DNA of 64,000 bases from Streptomonospora nanhaiensis. Its GTDB lineage: Bacteria > Actinomycetota > Actinomycetes > Streptosporangiales > Streptosporangiaceae. The notes beneath the pieces were generated by a model. The model was not told the origin of the DNA and ran no database searches. It was given only the letters and a program-made list of their open reading frames with translations. Of the stretch, positions 37,635 to 45,307 are shown piece by piece; the first letter of the stretch is position 1; each line of letters starts with the position of its first letter. A program made the translations under genes and the position numbers. Location of the stretch: the NCBI RefSeq assembly GCF_013410565.1, contig NZ_JACCFO010000001.1:1550001-1614000 (forward strand), in the 5' to 3' direction.

Positions 37635-38731
37635 GGCGCGGCCTCCCCGTCCGCGCCCGGGCCGCCGGGAAGCATCGCCAGGGCGTGCACGGTCCAGCGG
37701 CCGCGGGTGGCGGTGAAGCCGGACACCGGACGGCAGCGCCACCGCCCCGACGCGGCGCCCGCGTAGCACAGGGCGGCCGCGGCCCGGTGGGCCCGCCACA
37801 GGACGCCGGCGACGGCGGCGGCCGGGGCGGCGGTCGCGACCGACCACGTTTCGAGGCGGTGGGCGCCCAGGATCCACGCCTGCCCGCACGCCGCCGCGGC
37901 GCGTTCGGCTCCGGCCGCGCGCGGCCGGTGCCGCGCCGCGCGGGTGAACTCGCTGATCGCCGGCGACCGGCGGCCGGCCAGGGCGGCACGGCGCCCGGGG
38001 TCCGGAGCCCAGGCGGCCGGCAGCTCCACGGCCGCGAGGGGGATCTCCGGGGCGAGTCCCTGGGCGAGCCACCGCTCGTGCTCGGCGGCGCGGGGCACGC
38101 CGAGCAGCCCGCGCAGCGCCGCGCTCGGGCCGAGCAGCACCCGGGCGGGCTCCGCGCGGACGAGGAACTCCACGGCGGCGAGCGCGTAGGCGGTGTCGGC
38201 GATCCACAGCGGCCAGGCGCGATGGCGGTAGCGGCCGAAGCTGCGGCCCGGCTGGACGGTCAGGACCACGTGCGTCCCCGCCGGCGGGTGGCCGGCGGGG
38301 TCGGTGCGGCGGCCGACCGCGCGCTCGGCGCGGTCGTCACGTCGCAGCAGCGTGTCGTGCTCGTGGTCGTAGACGTACCGGCCCGCCTCCAGGGTGCCGC
38401 CGGCGGTGCCGACGACCAGGTGGGTCTGCACCGGGTAGGCCCCTCCGGCCGAGGGCACCGGGCGCCTGCGGACCCCGGTGAGGGTGCCGTCGGGCAGCCG
38501 GTGGAACCCCTCACCGGACCACAGCCCGGTGAGCAGGTCCCGTTCGCGGCCGCAGACCGCCACCGGGACGGCGCCGACCCGGTGCCAGGGGTTGACGCGC
38601 GGCCCGGGCGGGGCCGCCGGGCCCGGGGGGTCGGCGGCGAACGCGCGCGCGAGGACGGCGGGAAGGCGGGGCGGTTTCGTCGGGCGGGGCGCGCGGCGTG
38701 CCCGGCCGGGCGGATGGTCGGTGGAGAACAC
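37631..38731 (-). CDS. SagB-type azoline dehydrogenase
   Basis: A 366-residue protein of the SagB/McbC flavin oxidoreductase family, recognised by PSAGGAYPVQTHLVV (the SAGGLYP motif) and GRYVYDHEHDTLLRR. Further conserved regions are WIADTAYALAAVEFLVRAEP and a C-terminal FMN-fold part. These enzymes oxidise azolines, made by YcaO proteins from Ser, Thr or Cys, to aromatic azoles using FMN. The GTG start at 38731 lies seven bases after the YcaO stop, with AAGG inside that junction. Its presence predicts oxazoles in the product, since the precursor's candidate core has Ser but no Cys. The divergent C-terminal half makes substrate details uncertain. Confidence 0.82.
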   Translation of the reverse strand: MFSTDHPPGRARRAPRPTKPPRLPAVLARAFAADPPGPAAPPGPRVNPWHRVGAVPVAVCGRERDLLTGLWSGEGFHRLPDGTLTGVRRRPVPSAGGAYPVQTHLVVGTAGGTLEAGRYVYDHEHDTLLRRDDRAERAVGRRTDPAGHPPAGTHVVLTVQPGRSFGRYRHRAWPLWIADTAYALAAVEFLVRAEPARVLLGPSAALRGLLGVPRAAEHERWLAQGLAPEIPLAAVELPAAWAPDPGRRAALAGRRSPAISEFTRAARHRPRAAGAERAAAACGQAWILGAHRLETWSVATAAPAAAVAGVLWRAHRAAAALCYAGAASGRWRCRPVSGFTATRGRWTVHALAMLPGGPGADGEAAP

Positions 38732-38738
38732 GGGGGCC

Positions 38739-40178
38739 TTACATGTGCGGGGGCGGGACGAGGGTGAAGTCCTTTGGGCCGCCGCTCCACGTCGTGCGCC
38801 ACCGGCGTTCCGCGGCCGCGTCCGCGAAGCGGGGCATGCCGAGATAGGCGAAGGCGGCGGGGGCGTTGGGGACGAGCCCGGTGATGAAGGTCCGCACCAC
38901 GCGCAGCGGCGTCCGGCGGATGTCGGTCGTGGTCAGGTCGCGCGTGAGGATCCGGTGGCCGCGGCGGGCCAGCCGCCGGTAGACCTCGTCCATCGTGACC
39001 GGCTCCAGGGCGGTGATCGGGCGGGTGCCCAGGACCGGCGCGGTGAAGCGCCGGGCCTCCTCGTGGACGCGCGGGTCGAGCCAGAGCTGGACGTGGGCGC
39101 CGAGGTCGATGATGTTCTCGCACTGCTCGCCGGCGGCGTCGCGGTAGGCGGCGTCGTCGCGGAAGTCCAGGTAGAGGCCGCGGGCGAGCAGGCCGTGCTC
39201 GACGGCGCGGAACACCCAGCCGTCGGCGGTGGTGCACCCCTGGGTGTAGACCCAGGTGTGGATGGCTTCGAGGACCGCCTTGCGGGCGGCCCGGACCGGG
39301 TCGCAGGAGGCGGAGAAGCCCGCCGCGTACAGGCCGCGCTCCTCGTCGTGCACGAGTGCCGCCACAGCGGGGGCGAACTCCGAGGGCATGGCCACCAGGA
39401 AGACGCGCAGGGAGCCGCCGCCGAGGTCCGCCTGGAGGCCGGGGACGCTGGCGGGGTCGATGCCGAAGGCGGGGCCGTCGAGGTGCCACCACAGTTCGAG
39501 GGCGTCGCGTTCGACGATCTCCAGGACCCCGCGGTCGCGGGCGTCGTCGGCGCCCTGGCCGGTGGCGATACCGGCGTAGTTGAGGTGGTGGGTGCGGGGC
39601 AGGCTCCGGAAGCGCGCCTGCCGCCAGTTGAGGTGGATCAGCGAGGCGGGCACCCACACCGGGGCGCCGTCAAGGCCGGCGCACCGCGCCCACAGGGTCG
39701 GCGTGGCCTCGGTGAGCGGCCGGTAGGGGAACCCCTCGCGGGCGTACTGCCACGGGGCGAACACCGGCAGGTCCGCCAACGCGATCGGGTCGGCGCCCGC
39801 GGCCACCAGGTCCGCGCGGGAGGCGACGCGCAGGTCGTCGTCGGGGAGTTCGGCGGGGAGCCAGTTGCCGCAGTAGCGTTCGACCCCTTCGGCGATCGCG
39901 GCGATCCGGGCCTGGGCGGGGTCGCCGAAGGAGGTGCCCAGCGAGACGCGGTCGGCGGGCCACTCGCCGAGCCGCCGCGCGTCGGAGACGGCAGCGGTCA
40001 TCGCCACGTAGGACGCCGGTGCCCCGGCGGGGTGCGGCACCGCCCGGACGGACCGGATGATCCCGCACTCGGGGTCGACCAGTGCCTCGACGGGCAGGGG
40101 GCGCTCGTCGGCGTGCGGGGTGGGGGCGGTCCCGCCGGCCTCCCGCGGTGCGTGGCCGGCGGCTGCGGTCAGGGTCAC
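38739..40178 (-). CDS. YcaO cyclodehydratase
   Basis: A 479-residue YcaO-domain protein. ATP-binding signatures include TSFGDPAQARIAAIAEGVER, then YCGNWLP, GVLEIVERDALELWWH and KAVLEAIHTWVY. The C-terminus ends in a proline-rich tail (TLVPPPHM), a feature of azole-forming YcaO proteins that places the terminus in the active site. YcaO enzymes use ATP to cyclise Ser, Thr or Cys side chains on to the backbone, giving azolines. It lies between the S15-like hydrolase and the SagB-type gene. The GTG start at 40178 overlaps the preceding stop by four bases and has AAAGGA upstream. Confidence 0.93.
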   Translation of the reverse strand: MTLTAAAGHAPREAGGTAPTPHADERPLPVEALVDPECGIIRSVRAVPHPAGAPASYVAMTAAVSDARRLGEWPADRVSLGTSFGDPAQARIAAIAEGVERYCGNWLPAELPDDDLRVASRADLVAAGADPIALADLPVFAPWQYAREGFPYRPLTEATPTLWARCAGLDGAPVWVPASLIHLNWRQARFRSLPRTHHLNYAGIATGQGADDARDRGVLEIVERDALELWWHLDGPAFGIDPASVPGLQADLGGGSLRVFLVAMPSEFAPAVAALVHDEERGLYAAGFSASCDPVRAARKAVLEAIHTWVYTQGCTTADGWVFRAVEHGLLARGLYLDFRDDAAYRDAAGEQCENIIDLGAHVQLWLDPRVHEEARRFTAPVLGTRPITALEPVTMDEVYRRLARRGHRILTRDLTTTDIRRTPLRVVRTFITGLVPNAPAAFAYLGMPRFADAAAERRWRTTWSGGPKDFTLVPPPHM

Positions 40179-41185
40179 GGTGGGGTCCTTTCGTGGCGCC
40201 AGGTCCCTGACGCGGGGTCGAGGAGCGACCGCGTGCGCGGCGCGGCCGTGGGCGCGAGGACGCCGGTCCACGCCGCCGCGGTACCGGGCAGCCCGTGCGC
40301 CGACAGCCACGGGTCGATGATGTGGGCCAGTCCGCCCGCCGCGGTGATGCGGGCCCGCTGGGCGGTGTCGGCGACTCCCCCGACGAGGCCGTGCCCCCAG
40401 GGGCCGCTGGCGAAGTGGCTCGCGGCGTTCCAGGAGCGTGCGAGGCGCTGGGCGTCAGCGTGGAAGAAGTCGTCGTCGCCGCTGATCACCAGGAGCGGCG
40501 CGGCGACGCGGCCGTAGCGCGACGGCAGGTCGAGCCGCTGGGCGGTCCACAGCCGCCTCCAGCCCGCGCGCGCCCGCGGCGACCAGCCCCAGTCGGCGGC
40601 GGCCTCGATGACGCCGCGCTCGCGCGCGTGCGCGACGCGCCGGTCCAGCTCGGCGGGCGGCAGCGGGGGTTCGGAGCGGGGGGTCCGCCCGTGCTCGTGC
40701 CACCAGCCGATCCGGTGCCGGATCTGCGGGGTGCCGTCGGGGCCCCACGCGGTCTCGGCCGGCCCGAGCGCGGGGACGAGCACGATGACCGCCGCGACGG
40801 GGCCCAAAGGGCCGCCGCCGGCCGCCTCGGCGGCGGCGCGTGCGGCCTCCAGAGCGGTGTGGGCGGCGTAGGAGGCTCCGAAGAGGACCACCGGGAGCCC
40901 GGGGCGCTCCGCCGCCAGCCGCGCCAGGACCGCGCCGCCGTCGTCGTGCTCGTGCGTGTAGGGGGACCAGTGCCCCTCGGACCGGTACCGTCCGCGCACG
41001 TCCTGCACGAGGCAGTGGTAGCCGCGCTCGTTCCACGAGCGCGCGATCGGCGCGTGCCGGTCCGCGTCGTAGGGGGTGCGGATCAGCACGATGCCTTCGG
41101 CGTGCGCGCACTCCCACCACCGTCCGCGCAGGACGGTGCCGTCGTGGGACGGGCAGTGGTGGTCGCGCGCGGCGGCGGCGGTCAT
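40175..41185 (-). CDS. S15/CocE-type alpha-beta hydrolase
   Basis: A 336-residue hydrolase of the X-Pro dipeptidyl-peptidase/CocE group. Family features are GYHCLVQDVRGRYRSEG, GASYAAHTALEAA (nucleophile Ser in G-x-S-x-A), the acid in ISGDDDFFHADAQ, and a late HGLVGG supplying the His. No signal peptide is seen, so it acts in the cytoplasm or on the exporting complex. It is inside the RiPP operon with 4-base overlaps on both sides, so it probably acts on the peptide: leader removal, trimming near a proline, or release of an ester. The cocaine esterase-like alternative cannot be excluded. Confidence 0.85.
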   Translation of the reverse strand: MTAAAARDHHCPSHDGTVLRGRWWECAHAEGIVLIRTPYDADRHAPIARSWNERGYHCLVQDVRGRYRSEGHWSPYTHEHDDGGAVLARLAAERPGLPVVLFGASYAAHTALEAARAAAEAAGGGPLGPVAAVIVLVPALGPAETAWGPDGTPQIRHRIGWWHEHGRTPRSEPPLPPAELDRRVAHARERGVIEAAADWGWSPRARAGWRRLWTAQRLDLPSRYGRVAAPLLVISGDDDFFHADAQRLARSWNAASHFASGPWGHGLVGGVADTAQRARITAAGGLAHIIDPWLSAHGLPGTAAAWTGVLAPTAAPRTRSLLDPASGTWRHERTPP

Positions 41186-42021
41186 GACGGCCGGGCCGCC
41201 GCGCCGTCGAGGGCCGGCGGCGGGTCGTAGGCCAGGACCGGGTGCTCGCTGAGCGTGCCGGTGGACGCGACGAGTCTCCACAGCGTGTTGCGGTAGCCCT
41301 CCAGCGTGTCCGCCTGCTGCGCCCAGGCGAGGGCGACGGTGAGGATCCGGCCGGCCAGCAGCGTGCGCGCGGCGGGCGGGAGTTCGTCGCGGGGGCCGGC
41401 GGCGGCGCGCTGCCAGGCGTCGAGTTGGCGGGGCACGGGGCTCGCCGCCAGGCGGCGGCGCCGGACCTGATCGGCGGTGGGGTCGCCGGGGGTGAGGCTG
41501 ATCGGGTCGACGAAGCAGACCCCGCCCTCACGGTAGGCGCGCAGCCACGCGACGCCCTCGCCGGGCAGCGTGTCGAGCAGGTCCCACCGGGCGCGTTCGG
41601 CGGGTGAGTCGGCGTAGGCGATCACGAGGTCCCAGGGCCGGCCGGGCCGTCCGCGGCCACTCGCCGCCGCGTCGGCGGACAGGCGGGCGGGGGACACGCC
41701 CCATCCGGTGAGGGCGTCGGCCAGCGCCTCGACCGGCGCGCCGTGTCCGACCAGCCCGACGCCGCGCCGCGCGCTCGGCCAGCGGCGCTCGGCGTCGGCG
41801 TCCTCGCGGGCGGCCATCTGCGCGGCCAGCTTCTCGGCGTAGGCGCCGGCCTCCGGGTCGTCGGCGGGCGCGCCGGACAAGGCGCCGACGAGGCCGGCCG
41901 GCGGGTGCCGCAGGCGGAGGAAGGTCCCCGAGGACGTGCGCACGACGCCGGTGCCGTCGTGGTCGACGAGCACGTCGGCACCGCTCCCCGGTACGCGGGC
42001 GACAACGGGTTCTGGGGTCAT
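41182..42021 (-). CDS. E1-like leader-binding protein of azole RiPP cluster
   Basis: A 279-residue protein of the TOMM 'cyclodehydratase C protein' type (ThiF/E1-like). The N-terminal part (TSSGTFLRLRHPPAGLVGALSG) matches the leader-binding winged helix. The middle has VGLVGHGAPVEALADALTGW and WDLVIAYADSPAERARWDLL, the Rossmann-like segment. The end carries GEGVAWLRAYREGGVCFVDP and a helical tail. It is shorter than catalytic E1 enzymes and has no clear zinc-binding cysteines. Its expected role is to hold the leader and activate the YcaO enzyme. It follows the precursor gene by 83 bases that contain a hairpin; GAGAGG precedes ATG 42021. Confidence 0.82.
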   Translation of the reverse strand: MTPEPVVARVPGSGADVLVDHDGTGVVRTSSGTFLRLRHPPAGLVGALSGAPADDPEAGAYAEKLAAQMAAREDADAERRWPSARRGVGLVGHGAPVEALADALTGWGVSPARLSADAAASGRGRPGRPWDLVIAYADSPAERARWDLLDTLPGEGVAWLRAYREGGVCFVDPISLTPGDPTADQVRRRRLAASPVPRQLDAWQRAAAGPRDELPPAARTLLAGRILTVALAWAQQADTLEGYRNTLWRLVASTGTLSEHPVLAYDPPPALDGAAARPS

Positions 42022-42038
42022 CTGCGCCTCTCGAACGG

Positions 42039-42070
42039 CCCGGCCGGGCGGCGCAGGCCGCCCGACCGGG
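42039..42070 (-). terminator. hairpin between precursor and E1-like gene
   Basis: In the operon's own RNA a 14-bp stem with one G-U pair forms between CCCGGTCGGGCGGC (42070-42057) and GCCGCCCGGCCGGG (42052-42039), with a four-base loop. In RNA of the other strand the same position would be a C-A mismatch, so the stem is better in the sense direction. It stands between the precursor gene and the enzyme genes and could act as a partial terminator. Confidence 0.55.
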
Positions 42071-42104
42071 TTTCATATCCGCCTGACAGCGTCGCGGACG
42101 ATGA

Positions 42105-42215
42105 CTAGTCGAAGGGGTTCTCGACGAGGGCGTTGGAGTGCGAGGCGGACAGGTGCGCCAGCTGCTCGGGCTCCTCGATCTCGGCGACGATCTGCTGGTC
42201 CGTCTGCTGGTCCAT
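42105..42215 (-). CDS. azole RiPP precursor peptide, 36 residues
   Basis: A short frame from ATG 42215 to TAG at 42105. GAGGA stands seven bases before the ATG. The N-terminal part MDQQTDQQIVAEIEEPEQL is acidic and hydrophilic, as for leader peptides; the C-terminal part reads AHLSASHSNALVENPFD. It has three Ser at 23, 25 and 27, spaced by one residue, His at 21 and 26, and neither Cys nor Thr in the likely core. The gene heads the operon encoding the E1-like, YcaO and SagB-type proteins, so it is very probably their substrate. Pro16 and Pro34 flank the candidate core. I do not recognise the peptide as a named family. Confidence 0.88.
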   Translation of the reverse strand: MDQQTDQQIVAEIEEPEQLAHLSASHSNALVENPFD

Positions 42216-42287
42216 GGCGATGTCCTCTCTGTGCGACTGACGTACCGGCGCGTGTGCGTCGGCACGTGCTCTCGGGGAGCACAGCGC

Positions 42288-42323
42288 ACTCTACTTGATA
42301 ACGGTTTTCATTACCAATATTGT
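42288..42323. promoter_or_regulatory. divergent promoters overlapping a Zur-type box
   Basis: The 15-base element TGATAACGGTTTTCA (42296-42310) matches the actinobacterial Zur box TGAAAATGATTTTCA at 12 of 15 positions. Rightward: -35 TTGATA (42295-42300), a 17-base spacer and -10 TATTGT (42318-42323). This predicts initiation at or next to the ATG at 42332, that is, a leaderless message. Leftward: -35 TTGGTA (complement of 42312-42317), an 18-base spacer and -10 TAGAGT (complement of 42288-42293), about 70 bases before the precursor ATG. The operator would block both promoters in zinc-replete cells. Confidence 0.72.
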
Positions 42324-42331
42324 CTTTTTTC

Positions 42332-43534
42332 ATGACCGTGGACCAGCTCTTCGTGGCCGACTACCGCGCGGGCCGCACCTACGCCGTCGACGGCGGTGGC
42401 GCCCGCGTGCTCGGCCGCGGGGTGCTCGCCGAGCACGCCGGGGTCCTGGCGCTGCCGCGCGGCGGTGCGACCGACGCGCAGTGGGCGTTCGTCGACGACC
42501 GGTCCGGCGCGCTCGTGGCGCTCGGCCCCGGCGGTGAGCGGCGCGTTCCCGTGGCCATCCCCGGTGAGCACCTCGCCTGCGACCCCTCGGGGCGCTACGT
42601 GGTGGTGACCACCGGTCTCGGCGCCAACGCGTCGGCGTGGAGCGACGTCGTCACCGTTGTCGACCTGCCGGCCGGCGAGTCCGTGCGGTTCCGCTCGCGG
42701 ACGGGCGAGCCCGGGGCGCTGGTGGTCCCCGACCAGGCCGGCGGCGAGCCGGTGGCCGTGCTGCGCCACCGCGAGCCCGGAGCCGTCGAGGCGCTCCCCC
42801 TCACCCGGTGCCTCGACGCCGGCGCCCATGTGCCCGCGCTCGCCGGCGCCGTCCTCGACGGGATCGCCGACGACGGCCACGGCGATGTCGTGGACCAGCG
42901 CACCGGCGTCGCGGCGACCGCGACGAGCAGGGGCCTGGAGCGGTTCGTCGTCGACGACGGCGTGCCGCGGACGATCGGCGTCGTCCCCTGGCCGGTGCCC
43001 GGACGCGCCTTCTACCTGCGCTTCGACCCGGCCACCGGCCGCGCCGTGGGCGTGGTGCGCGGCGGGCCGGCCGCACCGGCCGCGTGGACCCGCTGGACCA
43101 ACCACCTGGTCGACATCGACCTGTCCACCGGCGACACGCGCTGCCTGGAACTTCCACCGGGACTGGCGTTCCGGTTCGCGCTCGGCGGCGGGCGGGCCGC
43201 GGTGGCCACGATCCACCCCGAGCAGGACGAACTGACCCTCGTCGAGCGCGCCGGGCCGGAACTGCGCGTCCTGTACCGCAGGCCGCTTCCCGCGATGTCG
43301 CGTCCGCCGGCCGCCGGGCGCCTGCCGTGGGACCCGGTGGGCGACGCTCCCGCGCAGCGCCGCGCCGTCGCCCTCGACCCCTCCGGCACGACCGCCGCGG
43401 TGACCCGCGGCGGCGACGCCGAACTCCACCTGGTCCGCGAGGACCGCCTCGACACCGTCGGCATGCCGAGCCCGCTGGACGAGGGCGGGCACCTGCACTG
43501 GTCCGGCGGCGGCTTCGACCCCGTTGGCCGGTAA
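42332..43534 (+). CDS. beta-propeller-like protein of unknown role
   Basis: A 400-residue soluble protein with repeated blade-like units: strands such as QLFVADYRAGRTYAVDGGGA, AQWAFVDDRSGALVALGPGG, GRYVVVTTGLGANASAWSDV, THLVDIDLSTGD-like NHLVDIDLSTGDTRCLELPP, and RAVALDPSGTTAAVTRGGDA. It lacks a hydrolase domain and a signal peptide. The blade pattern resembles the propeller part of S9 peptidases, and the next gene encodes such an enzyme; the start of that gene overlaps this stop (TAATG). ATG 42332 has no ribosome binding site and lies where transcription should begin, hence probably leaderless. Function is unknown; a substrate-presenting or metal-complex-binding role is possible. Confidence 0.75.
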   Translation: MTVDQLFVADYRAGRTYAVDGGGARVLGRGVLAEHAGVLALPRGGATDAQWAFVDDRSGALVALGPGGERRVPVAIPGEHLACDPSGRYVVVTTGLGANASAWSDVVTVVDLPAGESVRFRSRTGEPGALVVPDQAGGEPVAVLRHREPGAVEALPLTRCLDAGAHVPALAGAVLDGIADDGHGDVVDQRTGVAATATSRGLERFVVDDGVPRTIGVVPWPVPGRAFYLRFDPATGRAVGVVRGGPAAPAAWTRWTNHLVDIDLSTGDTRCLELPPGLAFRFALGGGRAAVATIHPEQDELTLVERAGPELRVLYRRPLPAMSRPPAAGRLPWDPVGDAPAQRRAVALDPSGTTAAVTRGGDAELHLVREDRLDTVGMPSPLDEGGHLHWSGGGFDPVGR

Positions 43535-45303
43535 TGCCGAACACCTCTCGCACCCCCTCGCCGATGACCGTGCCCGCCCTCGACGCCGCGTTGGCCTCGT
43601 GGGAGCGCCACGGGCGCCCCGGCCTTCCCGACCGCGGATTCGCTCTCAGCAGGCTTCCGGGCCGCCGGCGGCGGGGGATCTACCGGGTCGGCGGCACCGC
43701 ACCGGTCTTCGAGCCTGACGGGCACATCCTGCGCATGGCGCCCTCGCCCGACGGGCGCTCCATCGCCGTTCAGCTGGCCGACCGCGCCGACGAGGACGCC
43801 GCCTTGGCGGTGGTCGACACCGCGACGGGCGCCCTGCGCACCTACCCGGAGGTCCGCTGCCGCTACGACCCCATGCTCTGGAGCGCGGACTCCGCCCTGG
43901 TCGAACTCGCCGCGGGCGGGTCGCGCCGGTTCGTCGGCCTCGACGCGGCCACCGGCCGGCTCCGGACCTGGGCGGTGCCGCCGGACGTACGGCTCCGGCT
44001 GTTTCCCGGCGGGGCCCGCGGGGTGCTCGCCGAAAGCCGCCCCGGCCGGCCCACCGTCCTCACCGACCGCGCCACCGGCACCCGGCTCGGCGCGTTCAGC
44101 GCCGTCATGCGGGTGCTGGCCGCCGGAGACGACGTCCTGGTCCACGACGGAGCACGCCTCCACGCCGTCGACCCGCGCAGCGGCACCCCGCGATGGTCCT
44201 GGGCGGACCCGTCCCTGCGGATCACCTCGATCGCCGCCCGCGGCACCGACGTGCTCGTGGCCGGCGTGCGCGCGGGCCGCAGTGTGCTACTGCGGGTCGC
44301 CCAGGGGGCGGTCACCGCCGACCGGGCGGTGGCCTACCGGGGCGGTCCGGCCGTCGCGACCGAGGTGGGCGCCGACGCCGACGGGTTCCACGTCCTCGTC
44401 GAGGGCCCGGTCCTTCCCCCGCGGGTCGTCGCGGCCGACCGGCTCCTGGCCCAACGGCCCGCCGCGACCGCGCCGCCCGCCTTCGCGCGCACCGACCGGC
44501 ACGCGGTCACCGCCGACGACGGCGCCCGCGTGCCGGTCGTGGTCACCTCGCCCGCGGGCGCGACCGGCCCCACCCCGCTGATCCTGACCTGCTACGGCGG
44601 CTTCGGGGTCCCGAGCCTGCCCACGTTCGAACCGACGGTGCCGGCGTGGATCGCGCACGGCGGACGGTACGCGATCGCGCAGATCCGGGGCGGCGGCGAG
44701 CACGGGGCGGCGTGGCGCGAGGCCGGGCGGGGCAGTGCCAAGGCCCGCGGCATCGGCGATCTGGCCGCCGCGGCACGCGGGCTCGTCAGCGCCGGACTCA
44801 CCCGCCCCGACCTGCTCGTCCTGGCCGGCGCGTCCCACGGCGGCGTCGTCGCGGCCGGCTGCGCGTTCGAGTCCCCCGGCCTGTGCGCCGGGGTCGTCAG
44901 CACCGCCGCGCCGCTCGACCTGCTCAACCTCGGCGCCCATCCGCTCGGGAGGCACTGGATCGGCGAGTTCGGCGGTCCGGACGACGGCGGGCGGGCCGAG
45001 CGCCTCCGCCGGATCTCGCCCCTGCACCGCGCCAGAGAGCTCCCCGCCGGCACCGCCCTGCCCCGCTTCCTCGGCATCGTCTTGGACGAGGACTCCCGCG
45101 TGGTCGCCGACGACACCCAGGCGGTCGTCGACACGCTGCGCCGGGCCGGCGGCGACGCGGCCCTGTGGCGCGCGCCTGGAACCGGCCACGGCGGCAACCA
45201 CCTCGACAGCCTCCACCGCCTGGGCGCCACCGTCCTCAGCTTCGCCGCGATCGCGACGCGATCGACGCCGACCACCCCGTCAACGGCCGGAAAGGGCTTC
45301 TGA
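43534..45303 (+). CDS. prolyl oligopeptidase-like S9 family enzyme
   Basis: A 589-residue S9 hydrolase. The N-terminal 320 residues form a propeller (RMAPSPDGRSIAVQLADRAD; YDPMLWSADSALVELAAGGS). The C-terminal alpha-beta hydrolase domain contains LILTCYGGFGVPSLPTFEPT, AQIRGGGEHGAAWREAGRG and the nucleophile Ser434 in GASHGG. Asp520 is the likely acid in DEDSRV, and His552 lies in GTGHGGN. There is no signal peptide, so it acts inside the cell. In this cluster it could cut the modified peptide after Pro16 or Pro34, or degrade an imported metal complex to free zinc. The first residues are uncertain; ATG 43546 is also in frame nearby. Confidence 0.9.
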   Translation: MPNTSRTPSPMTVPALDAALASWERHGRPGLPDRGFALSRLPGRRRRGIYRVGGTAPVFEPDGHILRMAPSPDGRSIAVQLADRADEDAALAVVDTATGALRTYPEVRCRYDPMLWSADSALVELAAGGSRRFVGLDAATGRLRTWAVPPDVRLRLFPGGARGVLAESRPGRPTVLTDRATGTRLGAFSAVMRVLAAGDDVLVHDGARLHAVDPRSGTPRWSWADPSLRITSIAARGTDVLVAGVRAGRSVLLRVAQGAVTADRAVAYRGGPAVATEVGADADGFHVLVEGPVLPPRVVAADRLLAQRPAATAPPAFARTDRHAVTADDGARVPVVVTSPAGATGPTPLILTCYGGFGVPSLPTFEPTVPAWIAHGGRYAIAQIRGGGEHGAAWREAGRGSAKARGIGDLAAAARGLVSAGLTRPDLLVLAGASHGGVVAAGCAFESPGLCAGVVSTAAPLDLLNLGAHPLGRHWIGEFGGPDDGGRAERLRRISPLHRARELPAGTALPRFLGIVLDEDSRVVADDTQAVVDTLRRAGGDAALWRAPGTGHGGNHLDSLHRLGATVLSFAAIATRSTPTTPSTAGKGF

Positions 45304-45307
45304 CTCC

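Noticed and set aside
38739-42215. assignment to bottromycin, cyanobactin or plantazolicin-type clusters
   Set aside because: The precursor lacks the GPVVVFDC-like core, no PatA/PatG-type proteases are present, and the core has no Cys or Thr.
42073-42333. larger frames across the precursor gene
   Set aside because: They are Arg-rich shadows; the 36-residue frame has the ribosome binding site, operon position and leader-like composition.
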